From: Litorimonas sp965205225
GTDB taxonomy: Bacteria; Pseudomonadota; Alphaproteobacteria; Caulobacterales; Maricaulaceae
Assembly: GCA_965205225.1 (NCBI GenBank)
Contig: CBDBFZ010000003.1
Span: 372,001-436,000 of the forward strand
DNA length: 64,000 bases
Direction of reading: 5' to 3'
How positions within the stretch are numbered: the stretch's first letter is position 1; each line of letters starts with the position of its first letter. The notes under the pieces are model-generated. The model was not told where the DNA came from and did not search any database. It saw nothing but the letters and a program-made list of their open reading frames with translations. Of this stretch, positions 27,147 to 35,685 are shown piece after piece. The translations under genes and the position numbers were made by a program.

Positions 27147-27852
27147 TGTCCTAGATAATTAGTTTATATTGTTTCTAACCCATTGTTTCAACTGTGATAA
27201 TTGGCGTTTGAGGGCAGAGTTGTTGAAACGCCACTCATAGTCCTTCAAATATAGCCCAAAATGGGCCCTTGGAACACCGTTAAATTTGCGCATATGGCGC
27301 TTCGCTTGGCGCCAGAAATTCTCAATCCCGTTGATGGGATTATGCTTGTCGGAAAAGAGCTTTGAATGATTGATCCGGAAATGCTTGAATTCACAGACAT
27401 CCAACACGTTATAGTCCCGCCAGCAATCCGAATAGACAATGCTATCAGGAATGACTTTATGCGAAATAATCGGCATCAATGTGGCAGATGTGGCATTGGG
27501 AATAATCTTCGTATACACCCGTCCACCGCGCTTTAACACCCTAAATAAAGGGATTTTACCCGCTGAGCCCCGTCCGCGCTTACCTTTGCGCCGTCCGCCA
27601 AAGTAACTTTCTTCGACTTCGATCTCGCCACCAAACACATCACCCGCCTCGATCTCAAGCTTTAAAGCGATAATCTCTTGCAGACGATGAAAATACAAAG
27701 CGCCCATACTCTTATTCACCCCGACAAGTCGTGAAGCGCAGCGTTCCGTGCTGCCCGACACAAAGTGCTCAATCAAACGCGATTGCTTCCGCCAACTTAA
27801 ACGGATCTTCCTCATCATAACTCAATAACACAAAATCATGTTATCTAGGACA
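27147..27852 (-). mobile_element. IS1595-family (IS1016-like) element
   Basis: Ends are inverted repeats beginning TGTCCTAGATAA. The single transposase gene fills the element. The family differs from the three 731-bp IS1595 copies elsewhere. No matching 8-bp flanking duplication was seen (flanks GAAGGAGT and GCCTCAAG), so one flank may have been changed after insertion. Confidence 0.8.
27159..27818 (-). CDS. IS1016-like transposase
   Basis: An intact 219-residue frame: MMRKIRLSWRKQSRLIEHFV, then the ISXO2-like DDE domain with EIEVEESYFGGRRKGKRGRG, SIVYSDCWRDYNVLDVCEFK and NPINGIENFWRQAKRHMRKF. These are the conserved D/D/N-E blocks of IS1595-family enzymes. Full length for the IS1016 group; possibly active. 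Confidence 0.88.
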   Translation of the reverse strand: MMRKIRLSWRKQSRLIEHFVSGSTERCASRLVGVNKSMGALYFHRLQEIIALKLEIEAGDVFGGEIEVEESYFGGRRKGKRGRGSAGKIPLFRVLKRGGRVYTKIIPNATSATLMPIISHKVIPDSIVYSDCWRDYNVLDVCEFKHFRINHSKLFSDKHNPINGIENFWRQAKRHMRKFNGVPRAHFGLYLKDYEWRFNNSALKRQLSQLKQWVRNNIN

Positions 27853-27861
27853 GCCTCAAGA

Positions 27862-27931
27862 AGAAAATGAAAACCGCAAGGATCAGGCCCACGACGGCGC
27901 CAACCAAGGCTGTTTTAAACCGATCGCTCAT
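27862..27931 (-). pseudogene. 5' half of a split small membrane protein
   Basis: ATG at 27929-27931 begins MSDRFKTALVGAVVGLILAV, one membrane span, and reaches a TAG contributed by the IS terminal repeat. Its start overlaps the stop of the preceding ORF (28146-27928) as ATGA, so it belonged to the island operon. See the 27024-27146 entry for the probable other half. Confidence 0.35.
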
Positions 27932-28146
27932 GCCTTTTTCAGAATCCACGCATCACCGAATGGGCACGTGCATTCCCCGACAGACAAGGCGATCATATAG
28001 GTTTTTCGGGTATTCTTATTATAGGCTTCCGTGCGTCCATTCACAGACGGATGGATAGGCTTATGTTCACTAAACGGAGAATCGTCCCCCTTCTGTTCTT
28101 TTAGGTCGTTCAGGTATTCCGCTTTTATGGCGAAGTCGCTTGTCAA
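27928..28146 (-). CDS. Hypothetical island protein (72 aa)
   Basis: A 72-residue frame with a TTG start (TSDFAIKAEYLNDLKEQKGD to TCPFGDAWILKKA), polar, with a CTCPFG pair of cysteines near the end. No family recognised. It overlaps the 42-codon ORF ending at 28070 in another frame, so the two may be one gene with a frameshift near 28125 (the upstream frame reads SEVAKLIDKRLRHK, leading into AEYLNDLKEQ). Coupled to the downstream membrane ORF. Confidence 0.45.
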   Translation of the reverse strand: MTSDFAIKAEYLNDLKEQKGDDSPFSEHKPIHPSVNGRTEAYNKNTRKTYMIALSVGECTCPFGDAWILKKA

Positions 28147-28198
28147 TTAGTTTAGCTACTTCGCTTTCAGGATCAGTTAATCGTGTACGTATAGGCAT
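28070..28198 (-). CDS. Hypothetical island protein (42 aa), possibly the N-terminus of the 72-aa ORF
   Basis: ATG at 28196-28198 reads MPIRTRLTDPESEVAKLIDK and then RLRHKSGIPERPKR. The first 28 codons look like a genuine N-terminus; the last part overlaps the 72-aa frame. It follows the IS-interrupted gene by 20 bases on the same strand, so it is part of the island operon. Function unknown. Confidence 0.4.
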   Translation of the reverse strand: MPIRTRLTDPESEVAKLIDKRLRHKSGIPERPKRTEGGRFSV

Positions 28199-28218
28199 GG
28201 TAGGCTCCGATTTACTTT

Positions 28219-29550
28219 CTAGTTTGTCGTGGGTGGTTTGTCTACTTTAGCTTTAGAGATACTATGCGATGTGTCCCTAAATAGCTGAACGAGAGATAGC
28301 AACTTGGCCGAGTTCATGGTTTTACCGCTAACTTCAAGAGTCTTTACATTGGGTTCTCCATGGGGTATAAACGAGCAAACGAAAGGGCGCTCCGGATCGT
28401 CTACCCTGCGCAACCGGGCATGACCCAAAGTTTGTAGGAAGTTCCTACAGGTAGCGTCGTCCTTCAAGGTGGCCTCGTCTATCACCTCGTTTTGATCGTA
28501 TAAAGCGTTAAGAACAATGTTAAAACAATCATAAAACGCCTCGTCTAGGTCGCCCATATCGTAAAGAGTCGAGAAAACATATTCTATAAATTTGTCCCTA
28601 TAGCATCCATTTTCAACGAATATATGACCCTTATGCTCGTGCTCATACCTAGGTCGTAGAGAAGAATTAATCATTTGAGCCAGATTTTGATAGCTGCGAT
28701 ATAGACGAAGCCCATATAGTTTTGGATATGCTTGTCATATCGCGTAGCCACACGCCGGAACTGTTTGAGATAGCCAAAGAAACGCTCGACAATATTACGT
28801 TCCTTATACAAAGCCATATCAGTTTGCCTTGGCTTGCGCGCATTTTTTCGGGACGGAATAACGGGCATAGCCCCAATCTCATTCACCGCTTCCATAACGC
28901 ACCGGCCATCATAGCCCTTATCCGCCAAGACATGATCCGCCTTAAACCCTGCCAATAAGGCGGCGGCTTGCGTCATTTCGCTACAATGCCCGCCCGTTGC
29001 TATCAGGCGCAGAGGTAAACCCAATGCATCTGTCAGCCCATGTATTTTTGTCGTCAAGCCGCCCTTGGAACGCCCCAATGCATGGGCATCAGGCCCCCTT
29101 TTTTATGCCGCGCCCCGGCCGCTTGGGCATGCGCCCGCACAATTGTGGCATCCATCATCAGCCACTCTTGATCAGCGTGAGTGCGCAAGGCCTTAAAGAC
29201 ATCTTCTAAAACCCCGGCCTCAACCCAGAGATAATAACGCCGTTTGACACTGTCAAAACGCCCGAACCGTTCGGGTAAATCGCACCAACGCCCGCCCGAA
29301 CGGGCCATCCACAACAAAGCATCAATGAAAAGCCTGTTATTGGCGTTGCGACCCGGTTTCCCTGTGCTCCCATAAGGCAAATAAGGCTTTAAACGGCTCC
29401 ATTGTTCATCCGTAAGTTCCTGATAACCAGACATATGTGCGCTCCTGACAAAATGAAGGAACATTATAGAAAATAAAAGTTAACTCTTCACTACAGCCTA
29501 GCGAGTTTTTCTCTTTTTTCGTCGTCTGTTTCGATTATTTCATCTGTCAT
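28219..29550 (-). pseudogene. Hypothetical island gene interrupted by IS427-type copy 3
   Basis: The 5' part (29550 to 29501) reads MTDEIIETDDEKREKLA and the 3' part (28649 to 28219) continues YEHEHKGHIFVENGCYRDKF to KAKVDKPPTTN. Removing the IS and one copy of the TA target gives an uninterrupted frame of about 160 residues (KLA-R-YEHEH), so the gene was intact before insertion. The IS also creates an alternative start (MINSSLRPR) reading into the 3' part. The protein is acidic and helical; no family recognised. Confidence 0.7.
28652..29498 (-). mobile_element. IS5-family (IS427 subgroup) element, copy 3, complete
   Basis: 847 bp, TA duplication at 28650-28651 and 29499-29500, nearly identical to copy 2. 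The transposase frames are OrfA 29054-29434 (MSGYQELTDEQWSRLKPYLP) and OrfB 28671-29078 (GRSKGGLTTKIHG to AAIKIWLK), overlapping at the same ATTGGGGCGTTCC slippage region. Both frames are open. It disrupts the island gene described above. Confidence 0.92.
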
Positions 29551-29560
29551 GTTGCTTTCC

Positions 29561-30625
29561 TTAATACCATAGATCAGAAACTGTTTTGGATATGTCTTTG
29601 TCCCATTTGACCTCGCCCCACCGCACGTCAATGCTTTCGAACTGGTCATAAGCTAGAGTTCGCCACGCGACCCCGTAATAAGCGCCACACATGCGAAAAT
29701 CAAGATTGCTCTGGTGGGCACCGGGCGCGAGTTGATCCGAATACTGGCGAAGTAATGCCTTGCCCTTATAAGTATGATTGTCTTGCGCATATAAAGGTAT
29801 GCTCGGACTAAAGCCTTTTTCTATGGGCTTAAAGGGAACCTTAAGAGCCATTGTACGGGTCTTGGGCGGGGTTAAACCTATATTGTAGGTTTCGTCCATT
29901 AGAGCGTCACCAATGGCGTTTAACTCATGATAGCCAATGGGATAATTCGCCTCTAAGCGTTTCGTGACAATCTCCCCTATACGTATAGGGTCGTCCATAG
30001 CATAATCTTCCGCTATTTCCATTAACATATTAAATAGGTCGATCCGGTGATTATCCAGAGATTGACCACCGACTGGCTTTAACTTCTGCAAACCTTTTAA
30101 GCCCGATTGGAACATCGGCATGTTGCGGTCCTTAAACCCTCTTAGCAAACGTTTGCTAAGCAAGGGTTCCTGCGATGACGGTATTATATCACTGCCCTTG
30201 GCTACGGCTTTACCATATTGTTTGACTAACCAAGCATAACCCAGCATCTCGCCCTTGAATATCCCCACCCGGTGAGGAAGCTCCCATTTCTTGACGGCGA
30301 AACAGAATAAAGCGACATGCTTGTGTATATCGTGCAGAGTTATCTCATCGCGAGGCTTTGCATTAAGTTCGATAAGATTGATTGCTAACTTATGATCCCG
30401 CGTTTCCTCGTAGATGATATTGAGAAGGTATCTCGCAGTTCCGTGATAGCCACGCTTAGCAGATAAGAGCACCGCCCAGAAAAACGCCTTAGCATGATCC
30501 CCCCGGCGTAACTCTTTATGAAACGCCGATACGACCTCATAGACATTATAACGTGTTACGAGAGCTTTAACGTAAGTTTCTTGGATTTGTTCCTTATCGT
30601 ACCCCGGTGGCGGGTCTTTAGCCAA
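29561..30625 (-). CDS. Uncharacterised island protein, possibly clamp-loader/RarA C-terminal-like
   Basis: A 354-residue frame with a weak TTG start (AKDPPPGYDKEQIQETYVKA). Coding sequence continues upstream without a start codon to about 30712 (WDFKGQKYYPNKYCIHKLQA), so the 5' end of the real gene may be missing at the edge of the island. The block VVSAFHKELRRGDHAKAFFWAVLL reminded me of the helical C-terminal region of RarA/clamp-loader proteins (SALxKxxRGSDxxAALxWLARL), suggesting a phage or plasmid replication protein. This is a weak resemblance. The AT-rich codon use differs from efp and suhB. Confidence 0.55.
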   Translation of the reverse strand: MAKDPPPGYDKEQIQETYVKALVTRYNVYEVVSAFHKELRRGDHAKAFFWAVLLSAKRGYHGTARYLLNIIYEETRDHKLAINLIELNAKPRDEITLHDIHKHVALFCFAVKKWELPHRVGIFKGEMLGYAWLVKQYGKAVAKGSDIIPSSQEPLLSKRLLRGFKDRNMPMFQSGLKGLQKLKPVGGQSLDNHRIDLFNMLMEIAEDYAMDDPIRIGEIVTKRLEANYPIGYHELNAIGDALMDETYNIGLTPPKTRTMALKVPFKPIEKGFSPSIPLYAQDNHTYKGKALLRQYSDQLAPGAHQSNLDFRMCGAYYGVAWRTLAYDQFESIDVRWGEVKWDKDISKTVSDLWY

Positions 30626-30717
30626 ACGATCCAGCGCCGCCGATATGGCTTGCAGCTTATGAATGCAGTATTTGTTTGGGTAATACTTCTGGCCCTTAAA
30701 ATCCCACTCTCATCGGG

Positions 30718-30894
30718 CTACTTCCAGAAACGCATTAGGGCAATCCGGACGAGCGTGGCGACGATAAGCGCGATGCCCGCGCTGAGCAGCCGGTCCAGTC
30801 CGAAAAGATAATCCAGACCAAAGGCGAGCGCGATCAGGATAAGGATCGGAATGAAGCGTAGAATGGCAAGGTGCCGGCCGAGATTGTCTGTCAT
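30718..30894 (-). CDS. Small two-span membrane protein downstream of efp
   Basis: ATG at 30892-30894 reads MTDNLGRHLAILRFIPILIL and continues with a second hydrophobic stretch (LLSAGIALIVATLVRIALM), ending RFWK. AAAAAGGA lies about 15 bases upstream; a TTG start eight codons earlier (30918) is possible. It begins 34 bases after the efp stop, so it is likely co-transcribed. No family recognised. Its end marks the junction with the island. Confidence 0.55.
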   Translation of the reverse strand: MTDNLGRHLAILRFIPILILIALAFGLDYLFGLDRLLSAGIALIVATLVRIALMRFWK

Positions 30895-30928
30895 GCTATC
30901 ATCACCATCCTTTTTCAATGAGCTGAGC

Positions 30929-31492
30929 TTAATCCGCCCGCGTCACATAGCTACCATCTTTCGTATTGATGACCAGCCGCTCGCCTGTGCCGATAAAGGG
31001 CGGGACCGCCGTGCGGACACCATTGCTGAGAATAGCGGGCTTGAAACTATTGGCCGCCGTCTGGCCTTTCACGACGGGCTCGGTTTCAGTAACCTCAAGC
31101 GTGACCTGATCGGGCAGGGAAACACCGATCAGCTTGTCCTCGTAAAATTCCAGTTCCACTTCCATACCGTCCGACAGATAAACCCTCCGGTCACCAATGA
31201 AATCTTTCTGCAGATTGATCTGCTCATAATTCTCAGAATTCATGAACACAGCCGCGTCCCCGTCATCATAGAGATAGGTATGCAGCTTCTGGTCAAGGCG
31301 AACGCGCTCGACCGTCTCAGCAGCGCGAAAGCGCTCATTCAGCTTACGGCCATCAATCAGGTTCTTAAGCTCGACCTGATTGAACGCGCCGCCCTTTCCG
31401 GGCTTCACAGTATTGCACTTTACTGCCACCCAGAGCGTGTCCTGGTGCAGGATGATATTGCCGGGTTCAATCTCATTGCCGTTCATTTTCAT
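30929..31492 (-). CDS. efp: Translation elongation factor P
   Basis: A 187-residue protein with the three OB-like domains of EF-P. The loop at residue ~34 is VKPGKGGAFNQVELKN with the Lys that is modified in other bacteria; the C-terminal signature is VVKGQTAANSFKPAILSNG. EF-P relieves ribosome stalling at polyproline stretches. It keeps K at the tip, implying the EpmA-type or an unmodified route rather than the Arg-rhamnose type. Two adjacent start codons (MKMNGNEI); the first is used. Confidence 0.96.
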   Translation of the reverse strand: MKMNGNEIEPGNIILHQDTLWVAVKCNTVKPGKGGAFNQVELKNLIDGRKLNERFRAAETVERVRLDQKLHTYLYDDGDAAVFMNSENYEQINLQKDFIGDRRVYLSDGMEVELEFYEDKLIGVSLPDQVTLEVTETEPVVKGQTAANSFKPAILSNGVRTAVPPFIGTGERLVINTKDGSYVTRAD

Positions 31493-31567
31493 GGGGCGAG
31501 GGTCCTGTGTTAGTTCGCCGCTCGCCTAACAGAGGGCAGGGGATGGGGGCAACCGCCAGCTACGCAT

Positions 31568-31756
31568 CTATGATGGGGCTCCAGGCTCAGGCTGAGCAAA
31601 GTTTCGAGCCAGAGCGTTGTGCACTATAATGCAGGCAATAGTCAGAACCACCAGCCCGGCCATGCCAACCGGTACGAACACGGTGACCAGAACCAGCTTG
31701 GCAAAGATTAGCGGAACGACTGACGTGACGCCCTGCAGGATCAACGGTATTGCCAT
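31568..31756 (-). CDS. Small hydrophobic ORF (62 aa), possibly a fragment
   Basis: MAIPLILQGVTSVVPLIFAK followed by a second span (VGMAGLVVLTIACIIVHNAL) and a polar tail. It overlaps the end of the integrase remnant and begins inside it, so it may be the C-terminal end of a lost membrane protein rather than an independent gene. Support is only its hydrophobic pattern. Confidence 0.25.
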   Translation of the reverse strand: MAIPLILQGVTSVVPLIFAKLVLVTVFVPVGMAGLVVLTIACIIVHNALARNFAQPEPGAPS

Positions 31757-32003
31757 GCTGACGAAACATCACGAACCATGTGCGCTGTCCCGAGGGATGC
31801 ACGCGCAGCCCGAAGCCGGGCAGCTCTCTATCCTAATACTCGATCATCTCGTTGCTCGGTCGGCGGCGAGCGATATTCCCGTTCAGACGAACGTTGTTGC
31901 TTGTCTTGGCCTCATTCCCCTTCTCACGCTCTCTTGGGTTCCCGATAGCGGGTGGTTCGCGGTGAAAATCTGTGGTGACAGATAGCCATTCTCTTGCATT
32001 CAT
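31757..32003 (-). pseudogene. Phage-type tyrosine integrase, N-terminal remnant
   Basis: Minus-strand frame from MNAREWLSV reaches a TAG at 31833-31835 and continues without shift as DRELPGFGLRVHPSGQRTWF and VMFRQHG. Family members read ExWDxELPGFGLRVxPSGxKTWxxxYR here, so the TAG replaces the Trp. Only the arm-binding domain remains; the catalytic domain is gone. It lies 265 bp upstream of efp and is a relic of an integrated element, possibly related to the island at 27.0-30.7 kb. Confidence 0.65.
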
Positions 32004-32092
32004 TTGCTCCTTCGTTAGAAGGAACAACCTCGCTCTAACACTGATTAACAATTAGTTTCTGCAACCAGGCTACGTACGGTCTATCAAGCCCC

Positions 32093-32821
32093 ATGTCTGC
32101 TACGCTCACACGCCCGACCACCGCTCCGCCCCGTCTTCCGGCGATTCAGTTCTGGGGCCTGTGCTTCATCGTCTATATGGTGATGCAGTTTCCACTGGTG
32201 CGTGTTCCCATCCTGTTTCTTTCGACCTGGGCGCATGAGTTCGGGCACGGACTTGGTGCAATTATCACGGGCGGGCGCTTCATAGAACTGACGGTGTTTC
32301 CTGATTTTTCCGGGGTGGCCCTGACGGCGACAAGCAGCAGGCTTTCGCGGGCCATGGTCGTGGTGTTCGGACTGCTGGGTCCAAGTTTGTTCGGTGTTCT
32401 GATGATCGTGATGACCCGCGCCTTCAGCATGTACCGATCAGCCATATTGGGCCTGGCAGGCCTATTGGCCCTGTCGCTGATCTGGGCAGCGGATGGGTTT
32501 ACGGGGATAACGCTCGGGTTAGGCGCAGCGATCATGGGGTTGATCGGCTGGAAGCTCCCCCGCCGCGATCTGCAATATATCGCCTATATCGTGGCCATTG
32601 CCATGTGCCTGACCACTCTGACGGGATTCAGCTACTTCTTCATCGGCAAAGCTGAAGTGGCTGGCGCTTATTACCGATCCGATACAGGGGTGCTGGCCGA
32701 TATCTGGGGCGGACCGCACTGGCTTTGGGGCGGCCTGCTGGCGATGCTCTCCATCGCCATTCTGTTTGCCGGTGTATTTCTTTCAGATCACTGGGCGCGA
32801 AAGCACTCGTCGCAGACCTGA
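32093..32821 (+). CDS. M50B-like membrane metalloprotease
   Basis: A 242-residue membrane protein with the zinc motif WAHEFGHGLGAIITGGRFIE (HExxH) at the end of the second span, and several further spans. This matches the M50B-like peptidase group, relatives of site-2 proteases. Whether it is proteolytically active is unknown, since the distal Asp motif (NxxPxxxxDG) is not evident; LIWAADGFTG is a possible substitute. Convergent with the DUF1523 gene, ending four bases from it. Confidence 0.8.
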   Translation: MSATLTRPTTAPPRLPAIQFWGLCFIVYMVMQFPLVRVPILFLSTWAHEFGHGLGAIITGGRFIELTVFPDFSGVALTATSSRLSRAMVVVFGLLGPSLFGVLMIVMTRAFSMYRSAILGLAGLLALSLIWAADGFTGITLGLGAAIMGLIGWKLPRRDLQYIAYIVAIAMCLTTLTGFSYFFIGKAEVAGAYYRSDTGVLADIWGGPHWLWGGLLAMLSIAILFAGVFLSDHWARKHSSQT

Positions 32822-32824
32822 GCA

Positions 32825-33484
32825 CTATTTCTTCGGTGCCGGAGACCCAAACAGCTTTCGCCAGAAACCTTGTATCTGCGTTCGGCCTTCGCCGACAGTT
32901 TCGCCGACTTCGCGGACCGCGTCGCCAACACTATCGCCGACCCTGTCCAGCGTCGGATCAATCCGCGCGGCCTTAAAGCGCCGGATCATGCGCCAGATCC
33001 AGAACCAGAGACCGAGCAAAAATCCGATAAAAACGATGTTAAACCACGGTATCAGTAAGGCGTTGGGCCCTGACACATGTTTGATTGATGTCGCGTTCGG
33101 GAAAATAGAGAAGAGTTTGATCCGCCAGCCATAGTGACGCACGGCGACCCATTGATCGCCCTTAGCGAGACTCTGGGCCTCGGCAGTGACGTCGCCGCTG
33201 TCGAATTTGAAATAGGGCGGAAAGCCCCACCCCGTATCCTCATTGCGGTAAACTCGCGTACGGCCATTTTCAAACTGCGCATTGATAAAGCGAACGTCTC
33301 GGGTCGCGCCTTCCTGCGTACCGATATCGGCCCGGTCCCAGAAGGGGGCGCCTTTTTCAACATCGATCCGTTTCACTTCCGTGCCAACGATCTGAACGAC
33401 GTCGCGGCCCGGCAGATAATAGTTTAACAGAACCGCGCCGACAATGAATAGAATGAAAGCTGGAATATGTCGTAGATATTTCAT
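32825..33484 (-). CDS. DUF1523-family membrane protein, last gene of the AAA+ operon
   Basis: A 219-residue protein with an N-terminal span (FILFIVGAVLLNYYLPGRDV), a periplasmic-type domain (VVQIVGTEVKRID, FINAQFENGRTRVYRNEDTG, GWRIKLFSIFPNATSI), a second span (WFNIVFIGFLLGLWFWIWRM) and a cytoplasmic helix with repeated VGDSVGDAVREVGETVGEG. This architecture and wording match DUF1523, common in alphaproteobacteria and of unknown function. It is 24 bases after the preceding small membrane gene and so in the operon. Confidence 0.85.
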   Translation of the reverse strand: MKYLRHIPAFILFIVGAVLLNYYLPGRDVVQIVGTEVKRIDVEKGAPFWDRADIGTQEGATRDVRFINAQFENGRTRVYRNEDTGWGFPPYFKFDSGDVTAEAQSLAKGDQWVAVRHYGWRIKLFSIFPNATSIKHVSGPNALLIPWFNIVFIGFLLGLWFWIWRMIRRFKAARIDPTLDRVGDSVGDAVREVGETVGEGRTQIQGFWRKLFGSPAPKK

Positions 33485-33508
33485 GGCGTATCCTCTTCGC
33501 TCAATTAG

Positions 33509-33787
33509 CTACCCATATTGGGCCAGCCAGATCAGGCCGAAGCCGATCAGGGACGGGATGATGAAAACGCCGAGAAAGAGTTTAGGACGATAGGATCGTG
33601 TATAGGCTTTCATACCGCGCGACGCATAATCGTCCTCACTTTCCGCCATTTTATCGTACTCTGGCAGCATTTCATATTCGGCTTCAAGGAGCCGGCGATG
33701 TTTGATGCGCGCGGTGAAACTCAGCACGGCATAGATAAGGCTGAGCAGCAGGAGGATGATCACAATATTGCGGATAAGGCTGAACAT
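33509..33787 (-). CDS. Small membrane protein of the AAA+ operon (92 aa)
   Basis: One N-terminal span (LIRNIVIILLLLSLIYAVLS), a charged middle (RRLLEAEYEMLPEYDKMAES, then RSYRPK) and a C-terminal span (LFLGVFIIPSLIGFGLIWLA). Both ends are membrane-embedded with a cytoplasmic or periplasmic loop of about 45 residues. Its ATG directly abuts the stop of the DUF6638-like gene. Family unknown to me. Confidence 0.8.
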   Translation of the reverse strand: MFSLIRNIVIILLLLSLIYAVLSFTARIKHRRLLEAEYEMLPEYDKMAESEDDYASRGMKAYTRSYRPKLFLGVFIIPSLIGFGLIWLAQYG

Positions 33788-35296
33788 CTATTTCCTCCGT
33801 TTTCTGTCTCTGGTCTTGTGCTTGAGCTTTTCAGCGTTCCGCTTGCGCTTATCATAGGCGCGGCGCTGGCTAGAGCGGTGCCGCCAGTCATCGTCATAAT
33901 CCAGATCGTCGTCATCGTCGTCGCTATCTTTACCTCTTCGGCGCTGATTGGACCATTCTTCCGCATCCCACGGATTGCGTTTGGGCGATCGCCGCTTGGG
34001 TTTCCCGCACGAGACTGGCTCACTCATGCTCGGCGCTTTTCCGAACAACGCTTCGCGGGCCCCTGCCTTGTCGATTGCATATTCTTCCTCAAGGAAGCGG
34101 ACGACAAAGTTCTTCTTCGTCTCTGGCCAATCGCGATAGGTGTCATAGAACAGCGATTTGTGACAGATGAACAGCTGAAGGAAATCCAGCCGTGATAGAT
34201 CGGACAGCAACATATTGACCAGATCGCGGTCACGATGCTGCGATCCACGCAAAGCATAGAAAAAAGCTGGATGGTTTGGGCCGAGCTTTGGCACGCGCCC
34301 GCCCATAGAAGCCCAGCGCCAGACCTCCATCAGCCCGGTAAATTCAGGCGGCAAATCATTGGCGTAGCGGCGCTCAAGCTGGCGCATATTCCGGCGCGAC
34401 ATTTCGGACAGGTCATGACCCTGATCGCCCGCGGTCGAGGCGACAATGAAATCCATCTTATGCCGGATCACCAGCGCGCGATCCTGATTAGGACGCTGTA
34501 CGATCAGTTCGGTCAACCCTTCCTGATAGAGCCAGTCCGAAATCGCCTCCCGGTCATCGAATGTTAGCGTCTGAGCGATATCCAACAGGTCCAGCCCGGG
34601 GATTTTTGTGCGTGCGATCACTGTCGGTGTATCCGAATCGCGAAATACATAGACGCCGCCAAAATGGGCGGTGAAATAATTGTCCTGTTGAAAGACCTTG
34701 CTGTCCAGCTTGACCGGATTGCGCTGAATATCGCCCGTACGCTTGGCGAGCTCAATCATCTCGGAGATCAACACATCATCCCACCACGCATCCTCTTCCG
34801 TCATGAATCGGTCGATCTGTCGGGTGAGGGTTTCGGCTTCGGCGACGTGCGCTTGGGATGTGTCGGCTGTGACTTCGATCTGGTTGATATCGAGCAGGTC
34901 GGCGGGCTCGCTAATCTTGAATACGGAATCGAGCAGTTCCCCCGCGACGGCTTCTCGCGCCGTCAGGGCGAATAGCTGATTTTCATTGTCTTCAATATAA
35001 CGGCGCAGGATCGAGCGAGAGGTCGAGAATTGCGAGTCCAGTAGCGGTGCGCTTTTCTGATCTGTCGACAACAGGATAAACATCTGGTTCGCACCCAACG
35101 GATTCAGATAAAGCTCGTCATCAAATTCATGCGCGATCTCGGGCGAATAACCGGCAATGTCGATGTGGAATTCGGTCAGCTTAGACCGCCGCCCGATCAG
35201 ATAATCCAGTGCACGGTTATAACGCCCGACCATAGCGGGCGAGGACACCTCAAAAAGGTTTCCAAACATCAACCCGGCTTTGACGAGGCGCATCAT
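33788..35296 (-). CDS. DUF6638-like protein of the AAA+ operon
   Basis: A 502-residue soluble-looking protein. The start at 35296 is preferred (ATGATG, with GGAGG nine bases upstream) and overlaps the stop of the preceding membrane gene. Recognisable stretches are NPLGANQMFILLSTDQKSAP, FMTEEDAWWDDVLISEMIEL and FFYALRGSQHRDRDLVNMLL. The C-terminal ~70 residues are a highly charged tail with an Asp run (DSDDDDDDLDYDDDW) and basic end (KLKHKTRDRKRRK), likely disordered. I recall similar proteins as DUF6638; the family number is from memory. No catalytic motif seen. Confidence 0.75.
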   Translation of the reverse strand: MMRLVKAGLMFGNLFEVSSPAMVGRYNRALDYLIGRRSKLTEFHIDIAGYSPEIAHEFDDELYLNPLGANQMFILLSTDQKSAPLLDSQFSTSRSILRRYIEDNENQLFALTAREAVAGELLDSVFKISEPADLLDINQIEVTADTSQAHVAEAETLTRQIDRFMTEEDAWWDDVLISEMIELAKRTGDIQRNPVKLDSKVFQQDNYFTAHFGGVYVFRDSDTPTVIARTKIPGLDLLDIAQTLTFDDREAISDWLYQEGLTELIVQRPNQDRALVIRHKMDFIVASTAGDQGHDLSEMSRRNMRQLERRYANDLPPEFTGLMEVWRWASMGGRVPKLGPNHPAFFYALRGSQHRDRDLVNMLLSDLSRLDFLQLFICHKSLFYDTYRDWPETKKNFVVRFLEEEYAIDKAGAREALFGKAPSMSEPVSCGKPKRRSPKRNPWDAEEWSNQRRRGKDSDDDDDDLDYDDDWRHRSSQRRAYDKRKRNAEKLKHKTRDRKRRK

Positions 35297-35685
35297 GTCG
35301 CAGATCCTCCGATGACATGGGCGGCCAGGCTGAAAACTCCGATAAACGTGAAAATCGGCCAACCGACATGCCGCCCGCGAGACGCAATACCGTCAAATAT
35401 ACTATTGGCCAGAAACCCGATCCCTAACGTCAAAAGAATTACGGATGTCATTGCGAAAGGATAAAACCCTATGGAGTAGAGAATGACCACGATCATAATC
35501 CAGCACAATGACGTGACGTACCACGCAAAGCGGATGATCCAGGCAAAATCACTTTCCAAAACCGCATTACCGCGTTTTGAAAACGTGGATTTCAGAAGCA
35601 TCTTCTCTCCCAGCCGGAAATGGGCCAGCGAAACAGCAATCAGGGCGAGTATGCCGCCGGATATGAGCCCCTGAAACAGACTCAC
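35293..35685 (-). CDS. Membrane protein of the AAA+ operon (130 aa)
   Basis: Four hydrophobic segments: LISGGILALIAVSLAHF, FAWYVTSLCWIMIVVILYSI, FAMTSVILLTLGIGFLANSI and WPIFTFIGVFSLAAHVIGG. Its start overlaps the AAA+ gene stop by four bases and its stop overlaps the next start, so it is translated as part of a coupled chain. No known family. It probably anchors the complex in the inner membrane. Confidence 0.8.
   Translation of the reverse strand: MSLFQGLISGGILALIAVSLAHFRLGEKMLLKSTFSKRGNAVLESDFAWIIRFAWYVTSLCWIMIVVILYSIGFYPFAMTSVILLTLGIGFLANSIFDGIASRGRHVGWPIFTFIGVFSLAAHVIGGSAT

Noticed and set aside
33518..34195. Plus-strand 225-codon frame
   Set aside because: Antisense to the small membrane gene and the charged tail of the 502-aa gene in the AAA+ operon.
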